A DNA stretch of 14,351 bases from JBBSEZ01 sp038239195 (GTDB lineage Bacteria; Planctomycetota; Planctomycetia; Gemmatales; Gemmataceae), in assembly GCA_038239195.1 (NCBI GenBank), contig JBBSEZ010000256.1, positions 1 to 14,351 on the forward strand. Reading direction: 5' to 3'. The notes below the pieces were generated by a model that worked only from the letters and a program-made list of their open reading frames with translations, was not told the DNA's origin and did not search any database. The position numbers and the translations under genes were made by a program. Position 1 is the first letter of the stretch; each line of letters starts with the position of its first letter. Below, piece by piece: positions 1 through 6,610 of this stretch.

Positions 1-22
1 GGACGGCTCGGGAGAGCCGTTC
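1..22. terminator. Stem-loop at window edge, possible terminator of an upstream gene
   Basis: Bases 1-9 pair with 14-22 (nine pairs, one G-U) around a GGGA loop, which is a GNRA-type tetraloop. The stem may continue beyond the window. There is no clear T-run after it, so intrinsic termination is only a guess. It could equally be an mRNA structure upstream of the first LRR gene. Confidence 0.35.
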
Positions 23-77
23 TACAGCAAACCAAGTCCTCTTGCTCGCCTGAGCAGCAATCGCGAGGGCCCCTGCG

Positions 78-1733
78 ATGGCCAAGAAGCGCTCTCCACC
101 CCAGGAAGCCGCCTTCCTCCAGGACGTCTGCGAGCACGCGGAAGACGACACGCCCCGCCTCGTCTGCGCCGACTGGCTGGAGGAGAACGGCCAGCCCGAG
201 CGCGCCGAATTCATCCGCGTGCAGATCGAGCTGGCCCGCATGGATGAGGAGGACGTCGGCCGCCCCGCGCTCCAGCTGCGAGCGCGGGAACTGCTGGCGC
301 TGCACGGCGGCGTCTGGCGCGCCCCGCTGCCGGCGTGGGCGAAGAAAGAGCCGCACGAGTTCCGCCGTGGCTTCGTCGAGTGTATGAACGTGACGGTGAC
401 GCCTTTCCTGCGCCATGCCGAGGCGCTCTTTCGCGCGGCGCCGGTGCGCGCGGCGCGCCTCCGGGCGCATCGTCCGTCCCTCGCCACACTGGCCGCCCTG
501 GCCGCCTGCCCCCACCTGGCCCGCCTGAGCGCGCTCGACCTGCGTGACACCGCGCTGCGCGGCGACGAGCTGCGCGAGCTGCTCGCCTCCCCGCACCTGG
601 GCGCACTGACCGACCTGGTGCTCCGCAGCAACCTCATCGGCCTGGACGGCGCCCGTGCCCTGGCGGCGTGGGGGCAGTTCCCCCGCCTGACGGCACTCGA
701 CCTCGGTGACAACGGGCTCGGCGCCGAGGCCGTCGAGGCCCTCGCAGGCGCCCCAGCCATTTCGGGACTTCGGCGGCTCGACCTCGAAAGGAACCAATTC
801 GGGGCCGAAGGGGCCCGGGCGCTGGCCTCCTCGCCCCACCTGGCCGGGCTCCAGACGCTGGGGCTGGCTCGGTGTGGGCTCGACGCCACCGCGTTGAGGC
901 CCCTTCTGTCGTCGGCCCGGCTCGGCGCCCTCGCCCACCTCGACCTGTCCGGCAACCCCTTGGCTTCCGGGCCACTCGACGGCGACCTCCTCGGGCAGTT
1001 CACGTCGCTGGACCTGAAGGCTTGCGGTCTCGGGAGCCAGGGCGTTGCCTCCCTGGCAGCGTCGCCCCACCTCGGGCGCCTGCGCCGGCTGTCCCTGATC
1101 AGCAACGGGCTCGATGCCGAAAGCGCCCGGGCCCTGGCCTCCGCCCCTTTTCGCGACCTCACCGCCCTCGACGTGAGCTCCAACCAGATCGGGCTGGAGG
1201 GGATGCGCGCCCTTGCCCAATCGCCCCGTCTGGCTTCGCTGACCTCCCTGACGCTCACGAGCATCCGCCCCATCGGCGACTGGCTGCCCGCCCTCGCCGC
1301 CGCAACCCACCTGCCCAACCTGGCCTTTCTCGACCTGCGGTGGAACAACCTCGGCCCCGCCGAGGCCGCTGCCCTGGCCGATTCACCCGTCGTCGAGCGC
1401 CTCACGACCCTCGACCTCAGCTTCAACCGCCTGGGCGACGAGGGCGCGCGGGCCCTGGCCTCCTCGCCCCGCCTCGCCAACCTCCAACGGCTTCTCCTGC
1501 GCAACAACAACCAGATCGGCGACGCGGGCGCCCTGGCGCTGGCGCGCTCGCCCCACCTGACCGCGCTCCGCGAATTGCAGTTGCAGGGGGGCCGGGGCGT
1601 CACCCTTGAGGGCTGGCGCGCCCTGGCGTCCTCGCCCAACTTGCCCCGGCTGGTCCTGCTCGGCGCCCCGACCTGGCAGCAGGAGGTACAGGCCCTCCTG
1701 CGCGAGCACGGCAAGGGCTTCTCCCCCGTTTAG
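78..1733 (+). CDS. TIGR02996 domain / leucine-rich repeat (RNI-like) protein
   Basis: A 551-residue protein with no signal peptide or membrane segment, so probably cytoplasmic. Residues about 8-52 form the repeat-companion domain TIGR02996, with the conserved run DTPRLVCADWLEENG followed by RAEFIRVQ. A linker ends in the motif FRRGFV (95-100). From about residue 135 to the end there are leucine-rich repeats of the ribonuclease-inhibitor type with a period near 27 residues; a typical unit reads ARALASSPHLAGLQTLGLA. Such repeats normally make a curved protein-binding surface; the partner is unknown. The ATG at 78 follows GAGGG at 65-69 with an 8-base spacer. The next gene starts 25 bp downstream and is a paralogue, so the two are probably co-transcribed. 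The family assignment is strong; the biological role is not known to me. Confidence 0.9.
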   Translation: MAKKRSPPQEAAFLQDVCEHAEDDTPRLVCADWLEENGQPERAEFIRVQIELARMDEEDVGRPALQLRARELLALHGGVWRAPLPAWAKKEPHEFRRGFVECMNVTVTPFLRHAEALFRAAPVRAARLRAHRPSLATLAALAACPHLARLSALDLRDTALRGDELRELLASPHLGALTDLVLRSNLIGLDGARALAAWGQFPRLTALDLGDNGLGAEAVEALAGAPAISGLRRLDLERNQFGAEGARALASSPHLAGLQTLGLARCGLDATALRPLLSSARLGALAHLDLSGNPLASGPLDGDLLGQFTSLDLKACGLGSQGVASLAASPHLGRLRRLSLISNGLDAESARALASAPFRDLTALDVSSNQIGLEGMRALAQSPRLASLTSLTLTSIRPIGDWLPALAAATHLPNLAFLDLRWNNLGPAEAAALADSPVVERLTTLDLSFNRLGDEGARALASSPRLANLQRLLLRNNNQIGDAGALALARSPHLTALRELQLQGGRGVTLEGWRALASSPNLPRLVLLGAPTWQQEVQALLREHGKGFSPV

Positions 1734-1758
1734 TCGCCCTGCGGAGGACCACGGACCG

Positions 1759-3348
1759 ATGGCCAAGAAGCGACCCCCTACCCTCGAAGAGGCCTTCCTC
1801 GCCGCCATTCGCGAGGCCCCCGACGACGACGCCCCGCGCCTGGTCTACGCCGACTGGCTCGACGACAACGGCCAGGGCGACCGCGCCGAATTCATCCGCG
1901 CCCAGTGCGAACTGGCGAAGCTGGGCCCCGGCGACGAGGGCCGGCTGGCGCTGGAGCGGCGCGCGCGGCGGCTGCTGGCCCGGCACCGCGACGACTGGAT
2001 GGGCAACCTCCCCCGCTGGGCCCTCAAGGAGGACCATTGCGTCTTCCGGCGCGGCTTCGTTACGGAACTAAGCGCCACGGCCAACCACTTCTTGAAGAGC
2101 GCCGCCGAACTGAGGGCGGCAACGCCCCTGGAGGGCCTGCGCCTGCGCCGCGTGGGAAGCTCCCTCGGTGCCCTCGTCGCGCTTCCCCAGATCGGCTCGC
2201 TGCGCTCGCTCCACCTGGCGCGCAACAACGTCCGCACCGAAGGGGTGCGTCAGCTCGCGTCCTCGCGTTACCTCGCCAACCTGAGTGAACTGGTCCTCGA
2301 CGGCAACTACGTCGATTCGGCTGCCGCCCGCTGCCTGGCCGAATCGACGTGCCTCCCCCGCCTCACGACGCTGAGCGCGATGCGCGCCCTGTTCGGCGTG
2401 CCTGCACTGCGCTCCCTGCTCGCCTCGCCCAGCAACCTGCGTTTGACCACCCTCAACGTGGCCGACGCCCGCTTCGAGAACGGCGGCATCCGCACGCTCA
2501 TCGAGTCCCCTAATCTGGACGAGTTGCGCACTCTGAACCTCCACTTTACCGGGCTGGGCGACGACGCGATGGAAGAACTGGCGCGATCGCCGCTGCTGAA
2601 GCGCCTCACCGACCTGAACCTGTATCTGAACGCGATAACGGCGCGCGGCGCGCACGCGCTGGCTTCGTCGCACCGGCTCGCCACGCTGAACCTGTCGTAC
2701 AACGAGATCGGCGACGAGGGCGCGATCACCCTCGCGAGCTCTCCTTCGGCCGCCCACCTGCGCGACTTCAACTTGCAGCTCACCCACGTCTCCGACGAGG
2801 GCGCCGAAGCCCTGGCGGCCTCCCCCCGTTTGGCCAACCTCCGCGCGCTCAACTTGAACAACAACTGGGTGCATCACGCGGGGGCCGCCGCCCTCCTCGC
2901 GTCCCCCCATCTGACGAGCCTGAAGCGCCTTGTCTTGAGCTCGAACCGCCTTGGCATCGAGGGCGCGGAGGCGCTGGCGGCGTCCCCGCTCCTTGGCCGG
3001 TTGACGGAACTGGAGCTGAGCTCCGCCTCCCTCGCCGACGCCGGGGCGCGGGCCCTGGCGGCCTCGCCGCGCCTGGCCAACCTCGCCGCGCTCAACCTCG
3101 GAGGGAACTCCCTCACGGCCGAGGGCGCCCGAACGCTCGCCGCCTCGCCGCATCTGGCCAACCTCGTCTCGCTCGGCCTCGTCAACAACCGGGTCGGCGC
3201 CGCCGGCGCCCAGGCCCTGGCCGAGTCGCCCCACCTCCCCGACCTCGCCGAGCTCGACCTGCGCTACAACCGGCTCGGCCCCCGCGCCAAGGAGCGCTTG
3301 CGGGCGCGCTTTGGCCGGCGCGTCCGGCTCGACGATTTCCCCACGTGA
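1759..3348 (+). CDS. TIGR02996 domain / leucine-rich repeat (RNI-like) protein, paralogue of the preceding gene
   Basis: A 529-residue protein with the same architecture as its upstream neighbour. It opens with MAKKR, then TIGR02996 at about 10-54 (DDAPRLVYADWLDDNG, RAEFIRAQ), the FRRGFV linker motif at 96-101, then regular 27-residue LRRs to the C-terminus, ending in a unit with LAELDLRYNRLG. The late repeats (after about residue 340) are nearly uniform, with the core SPHLANL; the early ones have drifted more. The open frame extends upstream to 1606, but that part overlaps the first gene in another frame. ATG 1759 is preferred because it aligns with the paralogue's start and has GGAGG at 1743-1747, though the 11-base spacer is long. 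It ends 6 bp from the convergent hydrolase gene. Function unknown beyond probable protein-protein interaction. Confidence 0.9.
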   Translation: MAKKRPPTLEEAFLAAIREAPDDDAPRLVYADWLDDNGQGDRAEFIRAQCELAKLGPGDEGRLALERRARRLLARHRDDWMGNLPRWALKEDHCVFRRGFVTELSATANHFLKSAAELRAATPLEGLRLRRVGSSLGALVALPQIGSLRSLHLARNNVRTEGVRQLASSRYLANLSELVLDGNYVDSAAARCLAESTCLPRLTTLSAMRALFGVPALRSLLASPSNLRLTTLNVADARFENGGIRTLIESPNLDELRTLNLHFTGLGDDAMEELARSPLLKRLTDLNLYLNAITARGAHALASSHRLATLNLSYNEIGDEGAITLASSPSAAHLRDFNLQLTHVSDEGAEALAASPRLANLRALNLNNNWVHHAGAAALLASPHLTSLKRLVLSSNRLGIEGAEALAASPLLGRLTELELSSASLADAGARALAASPRLANLAALNLGGNSLTAEGARTLAASPHLANLVSLGLVNNRVGAAGAQALAESPHLPDLAELDLRYNRLGPRAKERLRARFGRRVRLDDFPT

Positions 3349-3354
3349 GCCGCC

Positions 3355-4194
3355 TCACGTCTGGGCGCCCAGCCACCCCAGCAACAGCCCCAGGTAGCGC
3401 TCCGGGCTCGGCTCGAACTCCAGCGTGTGGTGGGCGCCCGGGTGCTCGATTACCTCGACGTCCCGCGGGAAGCGGGCGGCGAAGGCGCGCGTGCGGGCGT
3501 TGTCGATGATGCGGTCGCGCTCCGCGAGCATCAGCAACGTCGGCACCTTCACCTGTTTGGCCGCCCGTCGCGCGTAGAGGTCGAGCCGAAAGCTCTCGAA
3601 CAGGAAGCGAGCCGTGGCCTGGCGGAGGGCGAGCGGATCGTCGCGGATGAACTGCTGCCTGCTCGGCGTGGCGGTGAACAGCTCGGGGTCGTCGAGCGGG
3701 ATGGGAAACAACCGGGTCGGCGCCACCAGGCGCGCCCAGGCGATGCGCAGGCGCTCCCGGCGCGGAGGGCCGATGCGCGGGCACAGCCCAGGGCAGAGTA
3801 GCATCAGCCCCTCGACCAGCCCGGGGTGGCGACGCTGGAGCCCGACAGCAAGCTTGCCCCCCCACGAGATGGCGAGCAGAAACGTGGGCCGGCCCGGCGC
3901 GGGCGGTTGGGCGCGCAAGAACTCGGCCACGTCGTCGAGCAGGCGCCGGCCGCTCGGCGTGTCGCCGCGCGCCTGCTCGTTCAGGCCGGAGCCGCGCCGG
4001 TCGAGGAACGAGACGGCGTAGCCCGCCTCGGCGAGGCGCCGGCACGTCAAGTCGTACCACCCGCCGTGGCTCTGGATGCCGTGCAGGCACACCACCCGGC
4101 CGCGCTCGGGCCCGGCGGCGGGGTAGCGGCGATAGCGCCAGCGGTAGCCATCTCCGGCGGTGTGCGTTTCGAGCGTGAAGGCGTTGTCGTTCAT
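3355..4194 (-). CDS. Alpha/beta hydrolase, monoacylglycerol-lipase-like (Hydrolase_4)
   Basis: A 279-residue soluble alpha/beta-hydrolase fold protein. Visible landmarks are the oxyanion-side HG of VVCLHGIQSHGG (H38-G39), a nucleophile elbow AISWGG with Ser110 (the usual first Gly of GxSxG is Ala), the likely acid Asp227 in AERDRIID, and the likely catalytic His256 in GAHHTLEFE. The order and spacing fit serine hydrolases related to lysophospholipase/monoacylglycerol lipase, so an ester or lipid-ester substrate is likely but cannot be specified. The frame stays open upstream to 4875, but the family-like N-terminus begins at the ATG at 4194, after which comes divergent intergenic DNA. No clear Shine-Dalgarno is seen. 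It is transcribed towards the LRR pair and away from the WD40 gene, so it appears to be a single-gene unit. Confidence 0.85.
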   Translation of the reverse strand: MNDNAFTLETHTAGDGYRWRYRRYPAAGPERGRVVCLHGIQSHGGWYDLTCRRLAEAGYAVSFLDRRGSGLNEQARGDTPSGRRLLDDVAEFLRAQPPAPGRPTFLLAISWGGKLAVGLQRRHPGLVEGLMLLCPGLCPRIGPPRRERLRIAWARLVAPTRLFPIPLDDPELFTATPSRQQFIRDDPLALRQATARFLFESFRLDLYARRAAKQVKVPTLLMLAERDRIIDNARTRAFAARFPRDVEVIEHPGAHHTLEFEPSPERYLGLLLGWLGAQT

Positions 4195-4255
4195 GGTTAC
4201 GAGGATGCTATCGCGGGGGGCCCTCGTCGTCAAACGGGATCGCTGCCCGGGGGGA

Positions 4256-4308
4256 ACGCCAAGCCGCAAGCGGCGGGCCCGGCAGGTTCGCCGCTTGCGG
4301 CTTGGCGT
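4256..4308. repeat. Perfect 20 bp inverted repeat in a divergent intergenic region
   Basis: Left arm 4256-4275 (ACGCCAAGCCGCAAGCGGCG) and right arm 4289-4308 are perfect reverse complements around a 13-base loop. It lies between the start of the hydrolase (4194, minus) and the start of the WD40 gene (4363, plus), so it cannot be a 3'-end terminator of either gene. A 17/19 match to the right arm occurs at 11688-11706 in the other divergent intergenic region. It is most like a REP-type or small non-autonomous palindromic repeat; a regulatory role is possible. Confidence 0.75.
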
Positions 4309-4362
4309 GGAGGGGCCCTCCCGCGAAAATGTCGTTGCCGCTCCCCTCCCTCCCGGAACATG

Positions 4363-5561
4363 ATGGAGCGCCCGCCCCACGAGATCGTCCTCATGCCGAC
4401 CTGCCTCCGCCGCCTTCTTGGCTGGGCCGCCTTGCCCTTGCTCGCCCTGCCGGCCGCGCTCCCGGCGGTCGCGCCGCCCTTCCCCGCCCGGCCCGAAGGC
4501 CACGCCGAGATTCCCCTGCTCGGCGACGACGACCTCGACGTGCGGCGGGCGGCCGAAAAGCGACTCCTGGCCCTTGGCGAGAAGGCCCTTCCTGCCCTGC
4601 GGTCGGCGCAGAAGGAGCACCCCGACACCGACGTGCGCCTGCGGGCCGGCGTCCTCCTCGCCGACATTCAGAAACTCGGCGAGGCCCGCCGCCTCGTCGG
4701 CCACGTCAAGGCCGTGCGCGGGCTGGCGTTCTCGCGCGACGGCAAGCGGGCCCTCAGCGGCGCGATGGACGGCGCGCTGCGCCTGTGGGCGCTCGACACG
4801 GGCAAGGAGGTGCGCTCCTTCGTGGGGCACCCCGGCTGGGTGTGCGGCGTCGATCTGTCTCCCGATGGCCGGCACGCCCTCTCCGCCGGGGGCGCGACCG
4901 CACGCTGCGGCTCTGGGACGTGCGAACGGGCAAGGAGACGCGCCGCTTCCCCGGCCACGTGGGCCGCACCCTCGGCGTCGCCTTCTCGCCGGACGGGCGC
5001 TTCGCGCTCTCGGGCGCTGGCGACACCGACGGCTCCCTGCGCCTGTTCGACGTCGAGAGCGGCAAACTGATGCGGCGCTTCGAGGGGCACGCCGGCTGGG
5101 CGTGGGCCACGTGCTTTTCTCCCAAGGGGGCCCGCCTTCTCTCCGCGGGGCTGCACGACCGCACCGCCAGGCTCTGGGACGGCGCTAGCGGGCGCGAGCT
5201 GCGCTGCTTCAAGGGCCACACCGGCCCCGTCGTCGGTGTCGCCTTCGCCGAGGGCGGCAAGCAGGCCCTCACCTGCGCCCGCGATGGCACGATCCGGCTG
5301 TGGGACGGGGAGACCGGCAACGAGGTGCGCCGCTACCCCGCCGCCGCCGAGTGCCTGGCCGTCCCGTCCGACGGCAAGCGCGTGCTCGTCGGCGAGAAGG
5401 GCGTCGTGCGCTTGCTCGACCTCGAAACGGGCAAGGCCCTGCATCGCTTCGCGGGCCACAAGGACCAGGTCCACGCGCTGGCCGTCTCCTCCGATGGCCG
5501 GCGCGCCCTGTCCGGCGGCGCCGACGGGGCGGTGTGGCTGTGGAACTTGCCCCGGCCGTGA
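4363..5561 (+). pseudogene. Exported WD40-repeat (seven-blade) protein with HEAT-like N-terminus, reading frame broken once
   Basis: Two overlapping frames encode one protein. The first (ATG 4363, stop at 5070) gives a signal peptide rich in Leu/Ala, a HEAT-like segment at about 50-105 (LGDDDLDVRRAAEKRLLALG), then one and a half WD40 blades. From about 4893 homology continues in the next frame to the stop at 5559-5561. Joined, there are seven blades with the pattern GH...F..DG..ALSG..DG..RLWD..TGKE, the right number for one closed beta-propeller of about 399 residues. The break is at a run of five G (4888-4892); one extra base restores the frame. Residue 11 (ATG 4393) is an alternative start that leaves a more typical leader. 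No strong Shine-Dalgarno is seen for either. The product is probably secreted or periplasmic and mediates protein contacts. Whether the break is real or a sequencing error cannot be told from the sequence. Confidence 0.8.
4888..4892 (+). other. Frameshift point in the WD40 gene (five-G run)
   Basis: In the first frame the second blade reads DGRHALSAGG and then loses WD40 character. In the frame used downstream it resumes immediately as DRTLRLWDVRTGKE. The switch falls in GGGGG, where one inserted base gives a continuous blade. The 4363-5561 interval is 1199 bases, one short of a multiple of three. Confidence 0.8.
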
Positions 5562-5603
5562 GAGCGCTCGGTCGAGAAGTGCGGCGAGCAAACGCGAACG
5601 CCC

Positions 5604-5627
5604 CGGCGCGACCTTCCGGTCGTGCCG
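5604..5627. terminator. Stem-loop between convergent WD40 and Rrf2 genes, likely bidirectional terminator
   Basis: Bases 5604-5613 pair with 5618-5627 (ten pairs, one G-T) around a TTCC loop. It is centred in the 94 bp between the WD40 stop (5561) and the Rrf2 stop (5656), which face each other. No long T-run follows on either strand, as is common in very GC-rich genomes. Confidence 0.5.
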
Positions 5628-5655
5628 AGGCGCCAAAACCGATCGGGGGAAGCGG

Positions 5656-6105
5656 TCACACGGCGGAGGCCTTCTCGGCCCGGGGCCTGGGCTTGGGAGC
5701 GGCCTCCTTCTTGGGGCCGACGAGGTCGGAGATGCGGACCTTTTCGAGCTGCTTGCGGACCGAGTCGGCGCTCTCCTGGCAGATGTTCTCGAGCTTCTGG
5801 TTGATCGGCCCGTTGGTCTTCCGGGTGAACGGCGAGTTGCCGCTGATCTGGCCATCGACGGCCTCGAGGATCTCCAGCATGGTGATCTGGCTGGGGGCCT
5901 TCTTGAGGCGATAGCCGCCGTTGGGGCCCTTGATCGAGATCAGCACGCCGGCGGAGACGAGCGGCTTGAGCACCTTCAGCAGGAAGCGCTCGGGGATGCC
6001 GCGGGCCTGCGCGATGTTGTGCGAGGCCACCGCCTTGTCGGTCTTCTGCGCGGCCATGAAGGCCACCGCGTGAAGGGCATACGAGCTCGCGCGCGTCAGT
6101 TTCAT
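5656..6105 (-). CDS. Rrf2-family winged-helix transcriptional regulator lacking the Fe-S cysteine triad
   Basis: A 149-residue protein starting MKLTRASSYALHAVAFMA, the usual N-terminal helix of Rrf2 proteins. A helix-turn-helix follows (VASHNIAQARGIPERFLLKVL, about 26-46, written here in part as IAQARGIPERFLLKVL), then the wing KGPNGGYRL (59-67). Members such as IscR and NsrR bind an iron-sulphur cluster through three closely spaced cysteines after residue 90. Here only one cysteine (C109) is present, so a three-Cys-ligated cluster is not possible and another signal is likely, as in the cluster-free CymR. The last ~19 residues are rich in Lys, Ala and Pro and look disordered. The frame is open to 6195, but ATG 6105 matches the family start and has GAGGT just upstream. 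The region before it contains a promoter and an inverted repeat that suggest autoregulation. Confidence 0.88.
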   Translation of the reverse strand: MKLTRASSYALHAVAFMAAQKTDKAVASHNIAQARGIPERFLLKVLKPLVSAGVLISIKGPNGGYRLKKAPSQITMLEILEAVDGQISGNSPFTRKTNGPINQKLENICQESADSVRKQLEKVRISDLVGPKKEAAPKPRPRAEKASAV

Positions 6106-6376
6106 GTCTACCTCATTTGGCCCGCCCTCGTGCCCACGTTTTCCGCCGCGGGAGAGGAGAGGGCCAACACACCACGGGACACAGATGTCGGGCACGAAGC
6201 CCCACTCCGAGCTCGGCGCCCGCCCTCCTCCGAAGGGCGACCCGGCGCCGGGGACAACAACCGCCCCCTCTGCCGCCCCCGTGAGGCCCTGGCCCGCACG
6301 GCCGCGCCTCCTGATCGTCCGGGGCCTCGCGAAGGCGCGCTCGCGCGACGGGGCCGGGAAAAGGAGCGCTACTCCG

Positions 6377-6392
6377 ATCCAGTAAGTTGGAT
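6377..6392. promoter_or_regulatory. Small inverted repeat over the predicted Rrf2 transcription start, candidate operator
   Basis: ATCCA (6377-6381) and TGGAT (6388-6392) are inverted around six bases. The element abuts and slightly overlaps the minus-strand -10 box (6391-6396) and spans the expected start of transcription near 6384, a usual place for an autorepressor site. The arms are only five bases, so chance is not excluded. Confidence 0.3.
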
Positions 6393-6418
6393 TATAACGC
6401 TCGCGCCTCGTCAGGCAA
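6391..6418 (-). promoter_or_regulatory. Sigma70-like promoter facing the Rrf2 gene
   Basis: On the minus strand there is a perfect TATAAT (6396 down to 6391), and 16 bases upstream of it TTGCCT (6418 down to 6413) as a weak -35. A perfect -10 hexamer is rare by chance in DNA this GC-rich. Transcription would start near 6384 and run into the Rrf2 gene with a leader of about 280 bases. Confidence 0.4.
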
Positions 6419-6544
6419 TGGCATCTTTCCTGATCCGGATATGGATTTGAGGATATTTCCGAGGGCCCCTGTCAGCAAGGGGGTGGGAGGAAAAATCTCG
6501 GCTTTTCTTTCGCCCCCAAACTCCCTCTCTCAAGGAGGGATAGC

Positions 6545-6573
6545 CAGAAGAGGAGCGGGGGAGGCCTCTTCTG
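6545..6573 (-). terminator. Possible terminator of the biotin / zinc-ribbon operon
   Basis: CAGAAGAGG (6545-6553) pairs with CCTCTTCTG (6565-6573), nine pairs with an 11-base loop, about 40 bp past the stop of the zinc-ribbon gene (6611). A second weak stem lies at 6522-6527/6535-6540. Neither has a strong T-run on the minus strand. Confidence 0.3.
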
Positions 6574-6610
6574 CTCCTGGGGAGGGGGATGGGGCGGGGA
6601 GGGTTGCCCG

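Larger units (their letters stand above)
6106..6610. other. 505 bp gene-free region upstream of the Rrf2 gene and downstream of the biotin operon
   Basis: No convincing coding region is seen on either strand. The half next to the Rrf2 gene is GC-rich and would be a leader of about 280 bases if the promoter at 6391-6418 is used. Bases 6371-6460 are noticeably more AT-rich than the rest of the window and hold the promoter, a small inverted repeat, and several GGAT words (for instance GGATAT at 6437 and 6451). Bases 6520-6575 hold two modest stem-loops that could end transcription of the upstream minus-strand operon. Confidence 0.6.

Noticed and set aside
1606..1758. Upstream extension of the second LRR gene into the first
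   Set aside because: Different frame within the first gene; the paralogue's start aligns with ATG 1759, which has its own GGAGG.
2068..3234. 388-codon minus-strand open frame opposite the second LRR gene
   Set aside because: Its apparent repeats are only the antisense image of the 81 bp LRR period.
78..3348. Tandem 81 bp DNA repeats as a CRISPR or satellite
   Set aside because: The periodicity is that of 27-residue leucine-rich repeats; sequence varies at the DNA level and there are no constant repeats with unique spacers.
3826..4362. Upstream extension of the WD40 frame
   Set aside because: Antisense to the hydrolase; the signal peptide begins at 4363 or 4393.
4195..4875. Upstream extension of the hydrolase frame
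   Set aside because: Runs through the inverted repeat and into the WD40 gene; the family-like protein begins at ATG 4194.
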